Positions 33,774-42,896 of a DNA stretch of 64,000 nt are shown here, piece after piece. The position numbers were made by a program, and so were the translations under genes. Position 1 is the stretch's first letter; every line of letters begins with the position of its first letter. The notes under the pieces are model-generated. The model saw only the letters and a program-made list of their open reading frames with translations. It was not told the DNA's origin and did no database searches. The stretch covers positions 1 to 64,000 of the forward strand of contig CAZCVE010000041.1 in NCBI GenBank assembly GCA_964502175.1, read 5' to 3'. This DNA is from JAFLCL01 sp964502175. GTDB taxonomy: Bacteria; Myxococcota_A; Polyangia; Polyangiales; Sandaracinaceae.

Positions 33774-35761
33774 TCTGCGGGCTGGGCTCCGGCGGCCGGG
33801 GCTCCGGAGGGCTGGGAAATGGGGGCGGCTACGGGCGGGGCTTCGCAGCCGCGTCCACGGTTCTGCTCCTCGAGGTGGGCGAGGAGCGGTCGGTAGTACT
33901 CGAGCATCGGCTCGGCGGTGAGGTCACGGCCGGTGTGCTCGCGGAGCACGGCGCGCCAGTCGCGGCTGGCGCCGGGGGCCATGATCGCGCGGAGGAAGTC
34001 TCCCACCTCGCGGTGACCGTAGTAGTTACAGGCGTGAGGATCCTGGTGGAGGATCTCGCGGCAGATGTGATCGTGCAGCTGGTAGACGAGCACGTTCGCG
34101 AGCGCGTAGTCGTAGTAGCCGGCGGGGTCGTCGTTGATGTGCGTCTTGGTGCACGCGTCGCAGCCGTCGGCCGGGCGCAGCGACGGAGGGCCCATGCCCT
34201 GGAAGCGACCGACGTGCTCCCACCAGCGCGCGTTGAGCTGATCGGGCGGGAGCTCACCGGCATAGAGGTCACGCTCGAAGTGGCTCATCACGCCCGCGGA
34301 CCAAGGCAAGAAGGTGATGGGTCCGGTGAGGGCCGAGTCGAGCAGCCAGGCGGTCTCGTCGACGTCTTGTCCCTCTCCGAGCACCTCGATCTCACGCAGG
34401 TAGGGCTCTTGTGATGCCGCGAGCGCGATGAGATCGCCCATGCCCTCGTGGTAGCTGCGATTGGCACCCTCGCGCAGGAGGAAGGGCACCTCCGGCTGCG
34501 AGTAGCTCATGTAGTAATAGATGTGTCCGAGCTCGTGGTGCGTGGTGGTGAACCACTCCCAGTTGTTCTCGACGCTCATGAGCGAGCGCACGTCAGTCTC
34601 GAGGTCGACGTGCCACGCGCTGGCGTGCGCGTTCTTCGAGCGCGTCTGTCCTGCGGGCACCGGGTAGAGATCACTCGCCGTCCAAAACGTGTCGGGCAGC
34701 TCCGCGAAGCCCATCGACACGTAGAAGCGCTCGGCCTGCTCGACGAGCCACTGCGGCTCTCGGGTCGCCATGAGCGCGTCCATGTCCACGCCCTCGACGA
34801 GGCCGGGCCAGCTCTGTCCCCAGCGGTTGCCGATCCAGTGCGCGGGCAGCGCCGAGGGCACCTGAGGCGCGTGGTAGCGCTCGGCGTAGCGGTGGCGCGC
34901 CCAGCAGTGGAGCTGCGTGTAGAGCGGTCGCACCTCGTCCACGAGGCGCTCGAGCAGCTCCATCATCTCGTCCACGGTCATGCCGTAGTTCGAGACCATG
35001 AGCTCGAAGTAGTCGTGGTAGCCCATCTCGCGGGCCACTCCGTTCCGGAGATCGCGGAGCTCGATCAGGCCGTCACGGAGCGTGGTGCCGACCTCCTTGC
35101 TCGCCTCCCAGGCGCGCTGTCGCTCGTCGAGATCGGTCGACTCGGAGAGGATGCGGTCGAGGTCGTTCGTGATGACGGGACGCGCGCACGTCTGATCGGT
35201 GCGTCGCTCGAGACAGAACTGGTAGCCGTCGAGGCGGGCGCTCTGCGCGGCCTCTGCCGCGACGCGACGACGCGCGAGATCCGGGTTCGTCTGCGGGGCC
35301 TGCGCGGCCTGCACGAGCATCGCGCGCAGCTGCCTCACGGTGAGCTCGTCGAGGTCGTCTTCGTGCTCCATGAGGAGGCGCGCGCGGCGGATCACCTCGA
35401 CCGATCCGGTGAACGACGCGAACGACTGATCGGCGGCGGTGCGACCTCCCGTGTGCTCGGGAGACACGTCGGTGGAGCTCAGCCACGCGGCGCGCGCGCT
35501 CTCGGTGTAGAGGGCGCGGTAGGCTGGATCGTAGAAGTCGAGGAGGTCGTCGGCCTCCGCCTGCCACGAGCGCCCCGAGGTCTCGCTGCGTCGATCGCCA
35601 CGGCCGTGCGCGATGGTCGATCCGCCTGCGGGCGTGGCCTCGGGCTCCGACGTCGGGTCGGGCTCGGACGTCACGGCCTCGTCCGCTCCGGAGCACGAAG
35701 CGAGCGGGATCAGCGCCGACATCAACGCCGCGCGAAGGACGTGCGAAGAAGGATTGCTCAT
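33770..35761 (-). CDS. Peptidase family M2 (ACE-like peptidyl-dipeptidase), lipoprotein
   Basis: 663 aa. ATG 35761 gives leader LRAALMSALIPLASC. Zinc motif HHELGHIYYYMSY (HExxH) with the third ligand in ANRSYHEGMGDLIALAA, as in angiotensin-converting enzyme. The N-terminal half has the helical ACE domain (WEASKEVGTTLRDG, MGYHDYFELMV). It is a full-length single domain. It likely removes dipeptides from peptides outside the cytoplasm. Coupled with the downstream lipoprotein at 32379. Confidence 0.92.
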   Translation of the reverse strand: MSNPSSHVLRAALMSALIPLASCSGADEAVTSEPDPTSEPEATPAGGSTIAHGRGDRRSETSGRSWQAEADDLLDFYDPAYRALYTESARAAWLSSTDVSPEHTGGRTAADQSFASFTGSVEVIRRARLLMEHEDDLDELTVRQLRAMLVQAAQAPQTNPDLARRRVAAEAAQSARLDGYQFCLERRTDQTCARPVITNDLDRILSESTDLDERQRAWEASKEVGTTLRDGLIELRDLRNGVAREMGYHDYFELMVSNYGMTVDEMMELLERLVDEVRPLYTQLHCWARHRYAERYHAPQVPSALPAHWIGNRWGQSWPGLVEGVDMDALMATREPQWLVEQAERFYVSMGFAELPDTFWTASDLYPVPAGQTRSKNAHASAWHVDLETDVRSLMSVENNWEWFTTTHHELGHIYYYMSYSQPEVPFLLREGANRSYHEGMGDLIALAASQEPYLREIEVLGEGQDVDETAWLLDSALTGPITFLPWSAGVMSHFERDLYAGELPPDQLNARWWEHVGRFQGMGPPSLRPADGCDACTKTHINDDPAGYYDYALANVLVYQLHDHICREILHQDPHACNYYGHREVGDFLRAIMAPGASRDWRAVLREHTGRDLTAEPMLEYYRPLLAHLEEQNRGRGCEAPPVAAPISQPSGAPAAGAQPAE

Positions 35762-35825
35762 GGCGCGGCGACCTTGTCTCGGCGTTCGCCTCACGTAAAG
35801 CAGGCCCACCTACGGAGGAGACCCC

Positions 35826-36194
35826 ATGCCGCGTCACGTGCTCGACGAGTCGAAGATCCACCCTGCAGTTCGCGCGAAGATCGCGGACAACCACCGCGAC
35901 ATCGTCGAGGAGGTGCAGGCCGCGATGAAGAAGTCCGACGTCGTCGTGGTCGGCATGGCGCAGAACCCCGCGCCGCGCCGCGCGTGCCGCGTGCTCAAGG
36001 CCAAGGGCATCCCGCACGAGTACCTCCAGTACGGCAGCTACCTCAGCACGTGGCGCCGCCGCAACGCGCTCAAGATGTGGACCGGCTGGCCGACGTTCCC
36101 GATGGTCTTCGTGAAGGGAACGCTCGTGGGCGGCGCCGACGACCTACAGAAGCTCATCGAGTCGGGCGAGCTCGAGACCCTGCTCGAGGCGTGA
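35826..36194 (+). CDS. Glutaredoxin-fold protein lacking the CPxC/CGFS active site
   Basis: 122 aa, preceded by GGAGGAGACCCC. The thioredoxin-fold core is clear: SDVVVVGMAQNPAPRRACRV, then GIPHEYLQYGSYLSTWRRR, TGWPTFPMVFVKGTLVGGAD and L-x-K-L. The cis-Pro loop (TFP) and GG-D/E are glutaredoxin GSH-binding features. At the catalytic position, however, NPAP replaces CPxC/CGFS, and the only nearby Cys is four residues later. A redox role by the normal dithiol route is therefore unlikely. It may bind glutathione or Fe-S as a monothiol variant. Confidence 0.85.
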   Translation: MPRHVLDESKIHPAVRAKIADNHRDIVEEVQAAMKKSDVVVVGMAQNPAPRRACRVLKAKGIPHEYLQYGSYLSTWRRRNALKMWTGWPTFPMVFVKGTLVGGADDLQKLIESGELETLLEA

Positions 36195-36215
36195 CAGTGC
36201 CCACTGGCTGAAGCC

Positions 36216-39200
36216 CTATCGACGAATGTAGGGACAGCTCGAGTCTTCCAGGCAGTGATGGCCAGTCGGGTCGCTGAGGTGGGGGATGTCCTCGCCGTGC
36301 GTCGTCAGATAGCGGCCGATCATGTTGAACATGTAGACGGCCATGTCGAAGGGCGAGTTGGGGTCGTAGATGGTGCTGAATCCATGGATGCCCCGCGGCT
36401 CGACGTAGGGAGAGACGAGGCCCGACATCGGCTCTCCTGCCGTGTACTGCCACACGGCGAGATCGCTCGGAGACGTCATCGCGCGCGAGTGGCGTGACCA
36501 GCGGAGAGGCGTGTCGGGGCGCACGGGGGCGAGGCCGCCCATCGCCTCGGGCAGCGTGTCTTGGCCGTTCGGATCGAAGAACGACAGGCCATCGCTGAGG
36601 TCGTCGATGTCGACGAGGAAGCGCTCGCCGCCGCCCGCGACCGGATGACGCTCGAGGCGCGCGAGGCCCTCGATCGCGTGGTAGCCGAGCAAGAGATCGT
36701 TGGGTGACGCGAAGCCTGGATGCGTCGCCTCGAAGCTCGCAGGAGCGCGATAGTCGGCGAGGTGAGCGGGCGCGTCGGGCGGCAAGAACGGCAAGACGCC
36801 CGCGGCGCGCGCCATCGCATAGCCCGTGGCGATGCAGACGTTCGGGTCCCCGTCGGTGTGCGTGACGAGCATCGAGCGGGGCGCGGGCGGGATGTCCTGT
36901 GCCGTGACCGGATCGAGGAAGACGCGACCCACGTAGTTGATCGGGTCGCCTCGCTCGAGGCCGATCTGCGCGAGCATCACGAGGCGCCTCAGCTCGGGAG
37001 TCTGGCGCTTTCGTCCGAAGCCAGCGGCGGGTGCGGTGAGGACCTCACCGGCGGCGAAGCGCCTGACGCCCCAGCTGCCGCAGTCCTCACAGAAGCCTTC
37101 TCCCTCACCTGCGGTCGACTCCCAGGTGTCGATCGTGCGATCGGGCGCGGGCGGCGCGCCCTCGAACGTGCAGTCGTGGAAGTCGATGAGCCCGAGCGCG
37201 TTGCGATAGACCTCCACCGTCCAGCGATCGCCTTCGTCCGAGGCGATGCCGAGCCGGAAGGCGCCGGCCTCGCGGTTCGTGGCGCCTGCGCACGCGACCT
37301 CGCGGTTGGTCAGGTTCCTGACGATCATCACGTCGTCCGCGCCGAGCAGGTCGGAGTCGATGCACGCGATCTCCGTGCGCACGTCGTCGTCGAGCAGCGG
37401 GCCATACACGGTGAGCGAGTGATCGCCCGCGGCGCACGCCGTGCTGTCGGACGGGCCCTCGCTGCGGCGCGTGGCGAGGATCGGGCCCATGAGGCGCAGG
37501 ATCATCGCGGAGCGCACCGAGCCGTTCTCGGTGCGAATCGCGACGTCGGACAAGCCGCCTCCGCCGACCACGGGCACTGATGCAGAGATCATCGGCTCCG
37601 AGCCGTGCGTGACCGCGGCGACGATGCCGCCGAGGGAGCCGCCGGCCATCGCGTAGCTCGCGCCTGGCCCGCCGAGATCGGGGCGACCGTTGCCGTCGAA
37701 GTCGCCCGCGAGATCGGCCGCGCCATCGCGGTCGAAGTCGCCGTCGAACGAGAGGTCCATTCCGTCCGGCCCAGCGAGCGTGCGCTGACCCGCGCGGCGC
37801 GTTCCGTCGAACGAGCGCAGCACGCGAAAGACGTTGAGCTGATCGATGACCGTCTGCCGAACGGAGTCGCGCGTGTGGAAGATGTACGCGGTCCAGAAGC
37901 TCGAGCCCGAGTCCACGGTCTCGTCGCCGTCGAGATCGCGCGCCCGACCGATGGCGATGGCGTCGCCCGTGCCCTCGAGGCACTCGCCGCCGAGCGTCGA
38001 GCGGACGATTCCGCGGAGCGCGGGCGTGAGCTCGAGACCATGACCGTGCGCGTTGATCGTCACGAGCGCCTGGCCGTGCTGGAGGATCATGCCGCCGTAG
38101 ATGAGGACCTCGGCGGCGTTGCTGCCGTGGCCGTGCACGTAGACGACCGGATCGAACGGCTGCTGCAGCTCGGCCGACTCGTTCGGCACGTAGATCGTCA
38201 TCGTGATCGTCTCGCGCGTGCGCCGCGACTCGCCCGTGAGGTAGTCGATCTGGAAGCTGTCCTCGAGCTGCTCGTCCTCCGGATCGCCGAAGAAATAGGG
38301 CGTCTCGAGCATCACGGTCACCACGTGCGAGAGCGACGCGTAGCTCTGATCGAGCTGCTCGACCGCGCTCTCGTCGAGCTGGAAGGCGAGCGCGCCGAGC
38401 GTGCGCACGGCGGCGCGGAACTGCTCGCCGGGCGCGACGAACATGCGCGCGCCCGGATCGGGACAGCCGCGTCCGCCCTGCATCGGGAGCGGCACGACGT
38501 CGAGCGGGATCTCGCTCGCGAGGTAGCTCATCGTGCCGCGGCCGTAGAGGCCCTCGCGCACCGTGTCGATGTCGTCGGTGACGGACTGCGTGGTGAACGT
38601 CCAGGCGAACGCGACTCCGTCCCACCCATCGCTCGCGAGCGAGCCGTAGAGCTCGGGGTGCGCGGCGAAGTGGCCAGCGAGCGGCTCGAGCTCGGTCGTC
38701 TGCCGCACGTGGTGCACGAAGTCGAACGGCGACCGGATGGGCTGGCCGCCGACGCCCACGAGGCGATCGGTGAGCACCACGGCGTAGTGGTGGCGCTGCG
38801 CGAGCGGCAGGAGCGGCCGCAGGATCAGCGTCTTGGTCTCGCGCTCGTAGAACCACGCCATGCGGTCGACGGTGTCGAGCGGATCGCCCGTCAGCAGGCC
38901 ATCGAGCGTGTTCGGGTGATCGAGCACGCCGTCGAAGTCGGTGTCCTCGCCGAGGTCGAGGATGCCATTGCCGTTCTCGTCTTCTTCGACGGTCTCGAAG
39001 AGGATGTTCGACTCGCCCGCGCGCGGATCGTGATCGAAGTACTGGTCGGTGTGCGTGGTGACGTAGGGGAAGTTGCCGCTGTTGAGATCGAGGGGGACGG
39101 GGAGGCCGGTCTCGAGATCGACGAGGTAGATCGCGTGCTGGGGGAAGTCGGTCTCGTGGAAGTGATCGGAGCCGCCCTGTCGGCGGAGCAGCTCCGTCAG

Positions 39201-39551
39201 ATCGAGGTCTTCCGCGAACGAGACCGAGATGGGCGCGAACGTGCCCCAGCCGTCGAGCTCGTCGAACATGCTGCGCGTGTGCGACTCGAGGGCGGTGGGG
39301 ACGACCACGCTCGCGTTGAGGCGCAGGCCAGTGGGCGAGGTGGGATCGGGCCACGTCGCGATGTCGTTCGGCAGCGGGATGACGGGCAGGTCTTCCGCGT
39401 AGAGATCCCACACGAGCTGCGGGCCCGTGCCCGGCGGCGTCTCGCGCCAGCCGGTGGCGAGGCCACCGCCGTCACACGCGAGGGGGCTGATCGCGAGCGT
39501 CGCGAAGGCGAGGGTGGTGAGTCGTGCGCGCGTCGGCCAGCTCGGAGACAT
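36216..39551 (-). CDS. Very large exported hydrolase-like lipoprotein with Ca-binding Asp loops
   Basis: 1111 aa. Leader TLAFATLAISPLACDGG (lipobox PLAC). The N-terminal half is unassigned but contains Asp loops DENGNGILDLGEDTDFDG. The middle has an alpha/beta-hydrolase core: FDPVVYVHGHGSNAAEV (oxyanion HG), then GASYAMAGGSLGGIVAAV with a GxSxG nucleophile elbow. EF-hand-like DFDRDGAADLAGDFDGNG lies just upstream of the nucleophile. A His candidate lies near the C-terminus (MLVTHTDGDPNVC is the Asp-loop region). Probably a surface lipase or esterase. Confidence 0.82.
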   Translation of the reverse strand: MSPSWPTRARLTTLAFATLAISPLACDGGGLATGWRETPPGTGPQLVWDLYAEDLPVIPLPNDIATWPDPTSPTGLRLNASVVVPTALESHTRSMFDELDGWGTFAPISVSFAEDLDLTELLRRQGGSDHFHETDFPQHAIYLVDLETGLPVPLDLNSGNFPYVTTHTDQYFDHDPRAGESNILFETVEEDENGNGILDLGEDTDFDGVLDHPNTLDGLLTGDPLDTVDRMAWFYERETKTLILRPLLPLAQRHHYAVVLTDRLVGVGGQPIRSPFDFVHHVRQTTELEPLAGHFAAHPELYGSLASDGWDGVAFAWTFTTQSVTDDIDTVREGLYGRGTMSYLASEIPLDVVPLPMQGGRGCPDPGARMFVAPGEQFRAAVRTLGALAFQLDESAVEQLDQSYASLSHVVTVMLETPYFFGDPEDEQLEDSFQIDYLTGESRRTRETITMTIYVPNESAELQQPFDPVVYVHGHGSNAAEVLIYGGMILQHGQALVTINAHGHGLELTPALRGIVRSTLGGECLEGTGDAIAIGRARDLDGDETVDSGSSFWTAYIFHTRDSVRQTVIDQLNVFRVLRSFDGTRRAGQRTLAGPDGMDLSFDGDFDRDGAADLAGDFDGNGRPDLGGPGASYAMAGGSLGGIVAAVTHGSEPMISASVPVVGGGGLSDVAIRTENGSVRSAMILRLMGPILATRRSEGPSDSTACAAGDHSLTVYGPLLDDDVRTEIACIDSDLLGADDVMIVRNLTNREVACAGATNREAGAFRLGIASDEGDRWTVEVYRNALGLIDFHDCTFEGAPPAPDRTIDTWESTAGEGEGFCEDCGSWGVRRFAAGEVLTAPAAGFGRKRQTPELRRLVMLAQIGLERGDPINYVGRVFLDPVTAQDIPPAPRSMLVTHTDGDPNVCIATGYAMARAAGVLPFLPPDAPAHLADYRAPASFEATHPGFASPNDLLLGYHAIEGLARLERHPVAGGGERFLVDIDDLSDGLSFFDPNGQDTLPEAMGGLAPVRPDTPLRWSRHSRAMTSPSDLAVWQYTAGEPMSGLVSPYVEPRGIHGFSTIYDPNSPFDMAVYMFNMIGRYLTTHGEDIPHLSDPTGHHCLEDSSCPYIRR

Positions 39552-39583
39552 GACACGAGCATACCGGCCGACGGCGCCGAGGG

Positions 39584-41149
39584 TCAGCCCGCGTTCGCGT
39601 GACGTCGCGCGCGGCGACGGACGAGACCGAAGGCCAGGACGAGCAGCGTGCCGAGGGCCGTGCGTTCGTGAGCTCGCGCCTCGTGCGCGCGGCAGCCGCA
39701 GCCCGAGCCCGCGAAGGTACCGGGCGCGCCTGCGTCGGGGCCCGACGTCGTCGATCCGCTGTCGTTCATCGACGCGCTGCCCGCGTCGGCCTCTACGACG
39801 CTCGCGTCGTCGTTCGCGCTCGCTCCGCCGTCGGTGTTGGCGCCCGTGCCCGCGTCGGGCGTGAACACCGTGCACACGGCGTCGTCGATCGCGTTCGCGA
39901 GTCCGTCACCGTCGCAGTCGCCTTCGTCGTAGGCGTGCGCGGGATCGACGCCGCGCGCGAAGCAGTCGCTGCCGCGGAGGCGACAGAGATCGTCCTCGGG
40001 CCCGATGGGGACGCAGATGCCTACGGCCGTGTCGGTCGTGTTGCCTGCGAACACGCACTGCGCGTCGCGGCCGAGGAGGGCGGTGCACGCCTCGATCGGG
40101 TCCTCGCTCGGATCGCACGCGACGCCGATGCTGTCGCCCGTCGCGCACACCTCGAGCGTCGTCGAGCACACACCGTCTCGACAGGCGCTCGAGTCGGGGC
40201 ACGTCGGTGCGGGTGCGCCGTGGAACGGATCTCCGTCGGCGCTCCACTCGACGAGCTTGGTGCCGCAGTCGGCGGGGTCTTCGTCGTTGGTCGTGCCGTC
40301 GTCGTCGCAGTCGCCTGCGGCGTACGCGGACTCGATCCAGCCGGCCGCGTCGGACACGGGCGCCGTGAAGTCGAAGCACGACATCGTGCTGCCGCAGACG
40401 TCTCGGTAGAGGCAGAGACCCAGGCGCGTGCTGCCCATCGCTGCGAGCACCACACACTCGCTCACGCGGCGATCGAACGTGCTCGGGCAGTCTGCCGCGA
40501 TCATGCAGTGGTACGCGCCCGCGCCCTCGGAGGAGCAGACCACGCCGCCGTGCGGCTCGAAGCCCGACACGCACGCTGCGGTGCACGTGCCCGGGCACGT
40601 GGGCGTCGTCGTCGTGCGCCCTGGCCCGACGTACATCTGCGGCGAGCAGAACTTGCCGGTTCCTTCGGCGACGTTGGGGACCTGATCTTGATCACAGTCG
40701 CCGTGGAGGTACGCCGACACTCCGACGTCGCCCACGTGCAGACACTGCGGCGTGCTCGGGTTCGTCGTGACGGCGGTGGGGCTCACGATCAGCGGTCCGC
40801 AGCCCGTTCCGTAGAAGCAGCCGCCGTCCGCCTCGGCCGCTCCTTCGGGTCGGAAGACGTTGTTGCCGATCGTGATCGGCGGACACTCGCCGGCCGCGGT
40901 GCCGCACGGTCGATCGCAGTCCTCCGGGTGCATGCACCGATCGCCGACGCAGTAGCCCGAGGGGCAGGACGCGTCGCAGGGTCCCGTGCCGCTCGACGCG
41001 ACGCACACACCGGCGGCGTCGAAGCACCCAGCGCCCGCGTGCGCGAGCGGTGTCGCGACGAAGGTCGCGAGCACCGCAGAGAGAGAGACGAAGAGGAGGA
41101 GAGCGCGAGAGGGAGAGGACGGCGCACGAGGCGCGGAAAGAAAAGGCAT
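39584..41149 (-). CDS. Cys-rich secreted protein with MYXO-CTERM sorting signal
   Basis: 521 aa. Signal peptide RALLLFVSLSAVLATFVATP cleaved after AHA. The body contains about 45 Cys and two Asp-loops of type GDCDDDGTTNDEDP and GDCDGDGLANAIDD, typical of Ca-binding repeats. An Asp/Ser/Thr linker is followed by FAGSGCGCRAHEARAHER + LGTLLVLAFGLV + RRRARR, a MYXO-CTERM anchor. It is a tandem paralog of the gene at 41162. Function unknown; outer surface expected. Confidence 0.85.
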   Translation of the reverse strand: MPFLSAPRAPSSPSRALLLFVSLSAVLATFVATPLAHAGAGCFDAAGVCVASSGTGPCDASCPSGYCVGDRCMHPEDCDRPCGTAAGECPPITIGNNVFRPEGAAEADGGCFYGTGCGPLIVSPTAVTTNPSTPQCLHVGDVGVSAYLHGDCDQDQVPNVAEGTGKFCSPQMYVGPGRTTTTPTCPGTCTAACVSGFEPHGGVVCSSEGAGAYHCMIAADCPSTFDRRVSECVVLAAMGSTRLGLCLYRDVCGSTMSCFDFTAPVSDAAGWIESAYAAGDCDDDGTTNDEDPADCGTKLVEWSADGDPFHGAPAPTCPDSSACRDGVCSTTLEVCATGDSIGVACDPSEDPIEACTALLGRDAQCVFAGNTTDTAVGICVPIGPEDDLCRLRGSDCFARGVDPAHAYDEGDCDGDGLANAIDDAVCTVFTPDAGTGANTDGGASANDDASVVEADAGSASMNDSGSTTSGPDAGAPGTFAGSGCGCRAHEARAHERTALGTLLVLAFGLVRRRARRHANAG

Positions 41150-41161
41150 CCTCTCAAGGTC

Positions 41162-42601
41162 TCAGAGTTTCCGACGTCCGAGAAGTGGGGGGGCGACCAG
41201 CAGGAGAACGAGCCACGCGAAGAGCGGCGGCGCCGCGGCGCGCGACGCGATCCCACAGCGGCAGCCCGATCCTGCGAACGAGCCAGGAGTCGACGTCGCC
41301 GCGTCGGGCGCGTTGGCGTCGAGGCTCGGGATCGCGCCGTCTTCGGAGAGTCCACCGCCCGCGTCCGTGGGCGTGCTCGCGTCGACTCGGAGGTTCGTCC
41401 CCGCGTCGCCGGGGTCGCACCCGCCGCACACGATCTCGTCGCTGTAGTTGGGGTGCGGATCGCAGGGATCGCAATTGCCGTTCGCCCACGCCGTGTACGA
41501 GAGCTCGCCGGAGAGGCACGCCGGCGCGAGGGGCGGGTCCGCACCGACGCAGGTTCCATCGTCACCGAGGTCAGCCGCGTCGTAGGTGCACGCGCCGATC
41601 GAGAGCATCTCGGGATCGGTCCCGAGGAACACGCAGCGCCCGCGCGACGGCGAGTCGAGCTCGGTCGGGTAGGGGCAGTCTTCGTGGCTGCGGCAGCAGA
41701 ACGCGAACGGGACGAACGCGCCCACGCTGTCGACCGCGCAGCCGTACCGGTCGCTCGCGATCTCGGCGAGCTCACTCGTGCACGCCGTTCCGTCGAGCGA
41801 GCCGTGCGCGCATTCGACGAAGCCGCCGGACACCTGACCCATGAGCTCGATCGTGCGGCACACGTCGGTGTCGAGCTTGTTGATCAAGCCGTCGCCGTCG
41901 CAGTCGCCGTGCTCCCACAACACGTGCGGCGGCTCACCGGGCTCCATCGCGAGACACGCGGCGACGTCGTAGTCGTCGATCAAGCACGAGTCGTCGTCGC
42001 GGTCGTCGACGTAGTAGGTGCACACGCCGATGTCGCCCGCTTCGCCGTCGTGCGTCACGTAGATGCAGCGCGAGGCGAGCTCGGGGCCCGTGGGAAGCGC
42101 GGGGCAGGGTCGCGAGCGCGAGCAGCCGATGCCGAGCGCGTAGGACACCGACGAGGTCGCGTCGCGCGGGGCGATCATCGCGGTGCCGACGTCGAGGCGC
42201 GCGGGCTCGACCCATCGGAAGCCCGCGCTCGGGTCGAGGGCGATCACGGCCGCACCGCCGCAGACGCTGGCGTCGCTCTCGGCCTCGTTGGGGACGAGGT
42301 CTCCGTCGCAGTCGCCGCTCGCGAACTCCTCGGCGATCGTGTCGCCGGGTCCGAAGCAGCCCGAGCGCAGCGCGCCCGCGTCACCCGTTCCGCAGCGCAT
42401 GGGGATGCACACGCCGAGGCCGAGTCTCTCGGACACCACGCACCCCTGACCGGCGCCGCACTCGGTCGGCGCGGTGCACGGCGCAGGCAGCGGCACGGCG
42501 CGCGCCGTCGACGCGCTCACGGACACAGCGACGAAGAGGATCGTGCTCGTCAGCGAGACGGTGGGCGTGGAGGTGAGCAAGCAAGAGATCGAGGCCCGCA
42601 T
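41162..42601 (-). CDS. Cys-rich secreted protein with MYXO-CTERM-like sorting signal (paralog)
   Basis: 479 aa. Signal peptide VSLTSTILFVAVSVSASTARA. Similar build to the downstream gene: Cys-rich units, Asp loops GDCDGDLVPNEAESD and GDCDGDGLINKLDTD, an Asp/Ala linker, then SFAGSGCRCGIASRA + hydrophobic helix + GRRKL. The C-R-C core and short basic tail differ slightly from the consensus. The two genes lie 12 bp apart and were probably duplicated. Confidence 0.85.
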   Translation of the reverse strand: MRASISCLLTSTPTVSLTSTILFVAVSVSASTARAVPLPAPCTAPTECGAGQGCVVSERLGLGVCIPMRCGTGDAGALRSGCFGPGDTIAEEFASGDCDGDLVPNEAESDASVCGGAAVIALDPSAGFRWVEPARLDVGTAMIAPRDATSSVSYALGIGCSRSRPCPALPTGPELASRCIYVTHDGEAGDIGVCTYYVDDRDDDSCLIDDYDVAACLAMEPGEPPHVLWEHGDCDGDGLINKLDTDVCRTIELMGQVSGGFVECAHGSLDGTACTSELAEIASDRYGCAVDSVGAFVPFAFCCRSHEDCPYPTELDSPSRGRCVFLGTDPEMLSIGACTYDAADLGDDGTCVGADPPLAPACLSGELSYTAWANGNCDPCDPHPNYSDEIVCGGCDPGDAGTNLRVDASTPTDAGGGLSEDGAIPSLDANAPDAATSTPGSFAGSGCRCGIASRAAAPPLFAWLVLLLVAPPLLGRRKL

Positions 42602-42629
42602 CCAGCGAGTGTGACAAGAAACGGCGATC

Positions 42630-42887
42630 GTGGGTCGTACGCGCGCGCTTCCCGACGTTCCGGTGGGTCCCGGGCTGGTGAGCGTGCGCCTCGCGATGGC
42701 CGACGCGGACGTGGTCGTGTTGGGCGGGATCCTCCTCGGCTACGACGGCCTCGCGTCGATCCACGGCGACGGCGGCGAGGAGATCGTGCTCGTCACCACC
42801 GAGGCCCGCAGCGCCGAGCTGTGTGGGCTCCTCGCGGATCTCGCGGACGAGCTCGTCATCCAGCGCGTCGATGCGCCGACGCGCTGA
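42630..42887 (+). CDS. Small DUF4911-like protein
   Basis: 85 aa from GTG. The core ADVVVLGGILLGYDGLASIH, then EEIVLVTTEARSAELCGLLA, has the pattern of DUF4911 (strand, E/GYDGLA, strand, helix). It is cytoplasmic. Assignment is from memory of the family pattern and is tentative. Confidence 0.6.
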   Translation: MGRTRALPDVPVGPGLVSVRLAMADADVVVLGGILLGYDGLASIHGDGGEEIVLVTTEARSAELCGLLADLADELVIQRVDAPTR

Positions 42888-42896
42888 CGGGACATC

